From: Verrucomicrobiota bacterium
Lineage (GTDB): Bacteria > Verrucomicrobiota > Verrucomicrobiia > Verrucomicrobiales > Akkermansiaceae
Reading direction: 5' to 3'
DNA length: 47,180 nt
Assembly: GCA_017301995.1 (NCBI GenBank)
Contig: JAFLEH010000005.1
Span: forward strand, 1 to 47,180
Shown here piece by piece: positions 42,603-47,180 of this stretch; the stretch's first letter is position 1, and each line of letters opens with the position of its first letter. Below the pieces are notes generated by a model. It searched no databases, had not been told where the DNA came from, and worked only from the letters and a program-made list of their open reading frames with translations. The position numbers and the translations under genes are program-made.

Positions 42603-44350
42603 AAACGATTCCCGCGATCACCATCAGCATTCTGTGCGTCTGTTTGTGCGCGAGGGCGGAGCAAGCCACCTCGGGCGCCGACCGCTTCCAACAACTCGAC
42701 CGCGACGGCGACGGCAGACTCAGTGGGGATGAAGTGGAGCAGATGCCTAGCCTCGCGCGGTTGCTGCCAGTGGCGGACACGGACAAGGACGGGGCGCTCT
42801 CGCAGGACGAAATCCGCGCGGCTTCCAAGCAGTGGCCGGCACTCGCCGGTTTGCTTGGCAGAGCGGCGGGCGAGGAGAAGCAGCCGGCGTCCACACCGCC
42901 GCGCGCGGCCGGTGCAACAACGAAGCGGATTCCTCCGAACACACGGCCCATTGATCCGAAGTGGGGACCGGACATTGAGCCGAAGGAAACGACGCTCAAG
43001 TTCACCTTCCAGCCCGACTACCTGCCGGGCACAAAGGATGTAAACGGTGAAGCGCTCGGCGGAACAGAGTTGCTGCGGCTCGCTGCCCACCACGGGAAGC
43101 TCTTTGGAGCGGTGGGGTATTTCGGTCAGGACCCCGCGCAACATCGCGCGCCGGGTGCCCAGGTCGTGCGCAAAGACTCCGCCAACGGAAAGTGGATGGT
43201 GGACGCAACGTTTCCCGATTATGTCCGCGTGGACACACTGGTCGCTGCGACATTTACCACCGATGCTGACGGACGGAAGCTGGCGAAACCTCTGACGATG
43301 CTCGTCGCCGGGTTGTGGTGGAAGAAAGTCAAGCCGTGGGGCGTGAACGAAGACGAACCAATCTCCGTTGCCGTGCGCGACGATGCCACTGGCAAGTGGA
43401 CTATCAACACGATGGCCAAGGCCGTCGGCGGCTCGCCGGGCGATGTGCGCGCGTTGGTGATGCACACCGATGCCAAGACCGGCCGCCAATACCTTTTCGC
43501 CGGCGCGGGCGATGGCCGCGTCTATCGTGGGGCCTACGATCCCACTGCGCCCGGCCATCTGAAATGGGAGATTGATCCCGGCCTGCCAAAGACGGCGCGG
43601 CTCGTCACCTTTACAGAGTGCGACGGCGCGCTCTATGTCGCCGGCGGCCTGGTCGAGAACAACGGCGTCAACCCGATGCGCGGCAATGTGTCCGCCGAAG
43701 AAATCCGCCGTGACGGCGGATTGTTCCGCCGCGTGGATGGGGCGGATTCGCGGTGGGAACTGGTCTATCGCTGGCCGTTCGACGGGCCGCGGTTCAACGA
43801 GCATCTGATGCGCGGGCTCAGCGTCGTGCCTGACCCGCAGCATCCGGGCAAACAGGTCATCATCGGCGGACTCGAAGACCCGCCGCTCATCCAGCGGATC
43901 GATCCCGCGACCGGACAGGCCACCGACGAATTGAACTACATGAAATATTTCCAGTGCCTTTTCGGCGGTCGTCCGAATGCCGGTTTGTGGGTCAGCGGCG
44001 CGATCATGAACCAACTGGAACCCTTCACCGACCCCCGCACCGGCGAGCGGATGCATTTGGTCACCACCTACATCATGCACCCGCAAGACCCGGCAGCGCC
44101 GCACAACGGCGCTTGGTTCCTCGTGCGCAAGCTCGATGGCACCTATGCGCACGGCACCATCTATCCCGAAGGCGGCCTGCCCTCGGGACAAAGCCTGCAC
44201 GGTGTCCGCACGATCATCGAGTCACCGTTTGCCGAGGAACGCGGCAAAGTCTGGTATTTCGCCGGCCACTGCGTCGAGCGCCGGCATTTCCACAACACCG
44301 CGTGGATCTACAAAGGCACTCTGCCAGCCCCGAAGAAGGACAAACCATGA
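42599..44350 (+). CDS. Secreted EF-hand protein with type B beta-propeller-like domain
   Basis: This 583-residue protein starts at GTG 42599, overlapping the previous stop as GTGA. It has a Cys-rich signal segment (ISILCVCLCARAE), an EF-hand pair (loops 34-45 and 60-71), a linker, then a type B block (about 134-583). The block carries DYLPGTKD, GGTELLRLAAHHGKLF, TFTTDADG, a YLFAGAGDGRVYRGAYDPTAPG segment and the terminal TAWIYKGTL. A much longer frame extends upstream inside the preceding gene but has no signal peptide and is rejected. No catalytic motif is recognised. The block may bind glycans or other ligands. The stop overlaps the next ATG. Confidence 0.8.
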   Translation: MKTIPAITISILCVCLCARAEQATSGADRFQQLDRDGDGRLSGDEVEQMPSLARLLPVADTDKDGALSQDEIRAASKQWPALAGLLGRAAGEEKQPASTPPRAAGATTKRIPPNTRPIDPKWGPDIEPKETTLKFTFQPDYLPGTKDVNGEALGGTELLRLAAHHGKLFGAVGYFGQDPAQHRAPGAQVVRKDSANGKWMVDATFPDYVRVDTLVAATFTTDADGRKLAKPLTMLVAGLWWKKVKPWGVNEDEPISVAVRDDATGKWTINTMAKAVGGSPGDVRALVMHTDAKTGRQYLFAGAGDGRVYRGAYDPTAPGHLKWEIDPGLPKTARLVTFTECDGALYVAGGLVENNGVNPMRGNVSAEEIRRDGGLFRRVDGADSRWELVYRWPFDGPRFNEHLMRGLSVVPDPQHPGKQVIIGGLEDPPLIQRIDPATGQATDELNYMKYFQCLFGGRPNAGLWVSGAIMNQLEPFTDPRTGERMHLVTTYIMHPQDPAAPHNGAWFLVRKLDGTYAHGTIYPEGGLPSGQSLHGVRTIIESPFAEERGKVWYFAGHCVERRHFHNTAWIYKGTLPAPKKDKP

Positions 44351-46773
44351 AAACAACCATCATCAGTCTGTCAGTCATTCTCGCCGCCCTCACTCTCTGG
44401 GCGCAGGAATCGCCCCGGCCAGCCTCGAGCGGCAGCCTTGCCGGGCGGTTCAAGCAACTCGACCGCAACGGCGATGGCAAGCTCACGCGCGATGAAATCC
44501 CGCGCTTGTTCGACCAACTCGATAAGAACAAGGATGGCGTGGTCACTCGCGAAGAAGCGCAGGCGGGCATGGCGCAGCGGCGACCACAATCAACCACGCA
44601 ACCCGCCACTCCGTCGTCGCCCGCGACGGAACTCGTCCGCAAGCTGGATGTTCGCTACGCCACGATGAACGGCGTGGAGGCGAAGTCGCAATCGCTCGAT
44701 GTGTATGCTCCGAAGGATGCGAAGAACGCACCGGTGATCATCTTCATCCACGGCGGCGGCTGGCGTAACGGCGACAAGTCGAATCCTGGTGTCGGCTCGC
44801 AACCGGCCGCGCACTTCTGCGCGCATGGGTTTGTCTTCGTCAGCATCAACTACCGGCTCACCCCCGAGGGCAAACATCCCGCGAACATCCAAGATGTGGC
44901 CAAGGCTGTGGCGTGGGTCCACAACCACATCGCCGAACACGGCGGCGACCCGTCACAGATCAACATCATGGGCCACTCCGCGGGCGCGCATCTCGCCGCG
45001 CTCATCGCCACCGACGAATCGCGGCTGAAGGCCGAGGGTAAACCGTTGCGCATTCTCAAACGCGCGATCCTGCTCGACACGGCGGCTTACGACATTCCGC
45101 GCTTCATCAAGGAGTTTGCCAGCGACCGCCAGGGCGCGGGGATGAAATCGCTTTACACCAATGCGTTTGGCGACACGGAGGAGCAGTGGCGCGATGCCTC
45201 GCCGCAAGCGCATGTTGCCTCGGGGAAAGACATTCCTCCCATGCTGCTCTTCTTCACCGGCTCGCGCATGGCCGCCAATGCACTCGCGCCGGCGTTCGCT
45301 GAGGCGCTGACGAAGGCTGGCGCACCATCGCGCGCCGTGGACACGATCACCCTGACGCACAGCGAAATTGGCATGAAGGCGGCGGACAAGGATCATCCGC
45401 TCGGACAACTCGTGCTGCGGTTCCTCAAAGGCGAGGACGTGACGAAGATTCCCGCAAAACTGGACGCGAAAGCAGCGCCAGTTTCCGTGCCACCATCTGC
45501 ACGCGTCGCCGGCGACACCGCGTTCGGGGTTTCCTTTGCCAAAGACTACTTCCCCGGCACGAAGGATCGCCACGGGCAGTTCATGGGCGGCACCGAGACG
45601 ATGCGGCTGGCGGCCCATGATGGAAAGCTTTTCGCCGCGCTCGGTTACTGGACCGACCAACCCGGCGGCGACCCGCAGCCCGGGGCGCAGATTCTCGTCA
45701 AACGCGGCCCCGATGCCGCCTGGGAAGTGGATCGCAACTTTCCCGGCGCTCTCCGCGTCAATTGCATGGAGCCGGTCACCTTCACGACCGATGGGGTGGG
45801 GAAAAAGCTGGCTCAGCCCGTGGAGCTGCTGCTCGCCGACGCGGGCTTGAACGAAGCGCACAATCGCGGCGGCCCGCTCAGCGTCTGGGTGCGGGATGAC
45901 GATAATCAGCAATGGGTCGAGAGTCGCGTGGCTGACAGTTCCAAGCGCGCCTACATTCGCGCCTTCGGCCAGCAACGCGACACCGTGACGGGCGTGGACC
46001 ATGTCTTTGCCGGAACTGGCGCGGGTGAGGTTTTCTCTGGTGTGTTTGACCCGACGGCACCGGGCCGCATCCGCTGGAATCCGAAGCCGGAATACGCTAA
46101 TCCCGACTTCGATGGCGGTGCATTCCGACGCTGCCAGGGTTTCTGTGTCGCGAGTGGGAAGGCTTACGCCTCGATCTCGCCTTCTCTCGTGGAACGCAAG
46201 GACGGACCGAATCCGGTGTGGCACGAGGTTTTTCGATGGAAGCCGACGGGCGACCGAGCCGGCCAGGGCCTGCGCGGCATTACCGCCGTGCCCGACCCGA
46301 AGGGCGGCAAGCACGAGATTATTCTAGGCTCGCGCGAGCAGGAAGGCCGCATCCTGCGCATTGATCCAGCAAACAACTATGCGGTCGAACTCGAACTCCA
46401 GTCCGACGCCTTTCTCAAAGACAAGCTCGACGGCTTTCGCGGCGGCAAACTCGTCGCCTACAACCGCTTCGAGCCGGGGACCGATCCCCGCACCGGCAAG
46501 CCGATCCACTGGGTGACGGTCGCCGGAGTCAAGCCCGACGACATGCAGGCCGCCTGGCTCATGGTTCGTCACGCCGATGCCACCCACGAGCCGGTTCGTG
46601 TCTTTGATGCGAAGCTCAATCCGCATCCGCTTCTCTTCTCCACGCGCACCCTTGAATTTGCCCCGTGGAATCCCCGCGAGTTCTACACCGGCGGCTACGA
46701 CGGCGCCGCCAACAACCGCAGTAACCACAATACCGCGTGGATTTACAAAGCAACCCTGGAGGAGAACCCATGA
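44347..46773 (+). CDS. Secreted EF-hand / alpha-beta hydrolase (BD-FAE-like esterase) / type B propeller fusion
   Basis: This 808-residue protein has a signal peptide (cleavage near LWAQE) and an EF-hand pair (loops 39-50 and 59-70). An alpha/beta hydrolase domain follows (about 95-365), with oxyanion motif HGGGW at 135-139 and nucleophile Ser211 in GHSAG. The likely catalytic His is His338 in LTHSEIG. Where relatives usually carry the acid, this protein reads FFTGSRMAAN, so the catalytic Asp is not obvious. A type B beta-propeller-like block (about 391-808) ends in TAWIYKATL. The domain resembles carbohydrate and feruloyl esterases. It is coupled to both neighbours by ATGA overlaps. Confidence 0.85.
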   Translation: MKTTIISLSVILAALTLWAQESPRPASSGSLAGRFKQLDRNGDGKLTRDEIPRLFDQLDKNKDGVVTREEAQAGMAQRRPQSTTQPATPSSPATELVRKLDVRYATMNGVEAKSQSLDVYAPKDAKNAPVIIFIHGGGWRNGDKSNPGVGSQPAAHFCAHGFVFVSINYRLTPEGKHPANIQDVAKAVAWVHNHIAEHGGDPSQINIMGHSAGAHLAALIATDESRLKAEGKPLRILKRAILLDTAAYDIPRFIKEFASDRQGAGMKSLYTNAFGDTEEQWRDASPQAHVASGKDIPPMLLFFTGSRMAANALAPAFAEALTKAGAPSRAVDTITLTHSEIGMKAADKDHPLGQLVLRFLKGEDVTKIPAKLDAKAAPVSVPPSARVAGDTAFGVSFAKDYFPGTKDRHGQFMGGTETMRLAAHDGKLFAALGYWTDQPGGDPQPGAQILVKRGPDAAWEVDRNFPGALRVNCMEPVTFTTDGVGKKLAQPVELLLADAGLNEAHNRGGPLSVWVRDDDNQQWVESRVADSSKRAYIRAFGQQRDTVTGVDHVFAGTGAGEVFSGVFDPTAPGRIRWNPKPEYANPDFDGGAFRRCQGFCVASGKAYASISPSLVERKDGPNPVWHEVFRWKPTGDRAGQGLRGITAVPDPKGGKHEIILGSREQEGRILRIDPANNYAVELELQSDAFLKDKLDGFRGGKLVAYNRFEPGTDPRTGKPIHWVTVAGVKPDDMQAAWLMVRHADATHEPVRVFDAKLNPHPLLFSTRTLEFAPWNPREFYTGGYDGAANNRSNHNTAWIYKATLEENP

Positions 46774-47180
46774 ACCCGATCATCCCGCTCATCACCCTCT
46801 CAACCCTCCTTGCCTGCCTAACGGATTCAGCGCAGGAAACGCAGCCCGCGCGCGGCGGTGGCCTTGCCGAACAGTCCAAGCAGTTCGACAGGAAGGGCGA
46901 TGGCAAGCTGAGCGCGGAAGAATTCTCCGTCGCGCAGTTCAAGCAGATGGACAAGGACGGTGATGGGTTTGTGACGCTGGAGGAGATCAGAGCGTTTTAC
47001 GCCGGTGGCCGGCAAAGCAGCCCGGCCCAGAATCCCGCTGCGCTGCAAGCCGGCGGCGTGCCGATGAAAACCGTCCTCGACTTGCCTTACGCGAAGATTG
47101 AAGGCGTGGAGCCGAATCTGACGAGCCTCGACATTTATGCGCCGCCCAACGCGACGAACGCGCCTATTCTCGTCTGGGTG
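46770..47180 (+). CDS. Partial secreted EF-hand / alpha-beta hydrolase protein (runs off the window)
   Basis: Only the first 137 codons are in the window. There is a signal peptide (cleavage near DSAQE) and an EF-hand pair. Loop one (40-51) has Lys42 where Asp or Asn is usual; loop two is at 61-72. The start of an alpha/beta hydrolase follows (LDIYAPPNATNAPILVWV), which parallels LDVYAPKDAKNAPVIIFI of the preceding esterase. The start overlaps the previous stop as ATGA. The operon therefore continues beyond the window with a tandem paralogue. Confidence 0.85.
   Translation, partial: MNPIIPLITLSTLLACLTDSAQETQPARGGGLAEQSKQFDRKGDGKLSAEEFSVAQFKQMDKDGDGFVTLEEIRAFYAGGRQSSPAQNPAALQAGGVPMKTVLDLPYAKIEGVEPNLTSLDIYAPPNATNAPILVWV

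Noticed and set aside
31978..47180. True type I dockerin modules
   Set aside because: The calcium loops are followed and preceded by normal EF-hand helices and end in Glu at position 12, unlike dockerin segments. No cohesin was seen. Only an analogy is kept.

Overview
The window is GC-rich bacterial chromosome, most like a member of the Verrucomicrobiota (PVC superphylum). This is inferred from gene families and context, not from a marker-gene search. The pointers are a Tat-exported Gfo/Idh/MocA oxidoreductase, a sigma factor of the Rhodopirellula/Verrucomicrobium type, paired sulfatases, a GxxExxY protein set among hairpin repeats, large secreted EF-hand fusions, and few clear Shine-Dalgarno sequences.

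Region 1 (1-23.5 kb) is mostly housekeeping. It holds a Gfo/Idh/MocA oxidoreductase, a DUF3857/transglutaminase-like membrane protein, a eukaryote-type xylulokinase (minus), uvrC (minus), an ExbB-ExbD-TPR-TPR operon, transketolase (minus), an NlpC/P60 membrane protein (minus), a sugar-nucleotide epimerase (minus), a one-helix membrane protein, tRNA-Leu(CAG) (minus), a two-domain M16 protease, a GxxExxY protein, a LOG-family protein overlapping tlyA, and rpsU with a clear intrinsic terminator. Interspersed repeats lie between these genes: GTTATC(A/G) heptamers in inverted arrays, CCATTCGCGT-like decamers, and a tandem array of about 108-bp hairpin units.

Region 2 (23.8-29.4 kb) is a five-gene chain: ECF-like sigma factor, membrane anti-sigma-like protein, two sulfatases, and a secreted protein with an internal duplication. 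Each start codon overlaps the previous stop as ATGA, which suggests one translationally coupled unit for using sulfated substrates.

Region 3 (29.9 kb to the end) is the most unusual part. A small secreted EF-hand protein and a second ECF sigma factor precede a small membrane protein, a Spy/CpxP-like protein, and then a run of at least six large exported proteins. Each large protein carries EF-hand calcium-binding pairs, usually right after the signal peptide. Their cargo is a serine beta-lactamase-like hydrolase, a redoxin/cytochrome c/PHM-type copper monooxygenase fusion, a two-copy beta-propeller-like protein, a propeller/VOC/VOC/propeller fusion, a propeller protein, an esterase/propeller fusion and the start of another esterase. 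Nearly all junctions overlap as ATGA or GTGA. The EF-hand gene and the long operon are both preceded by ATGTAACC-N17-TTTA, which could be the promoter of the second ECF factor. I propose an ECF-controlled, calcium-dependent extracytoplasmic system in which EF-hand pairs act as a shared module. The architecture is seen directly; the function is inference.
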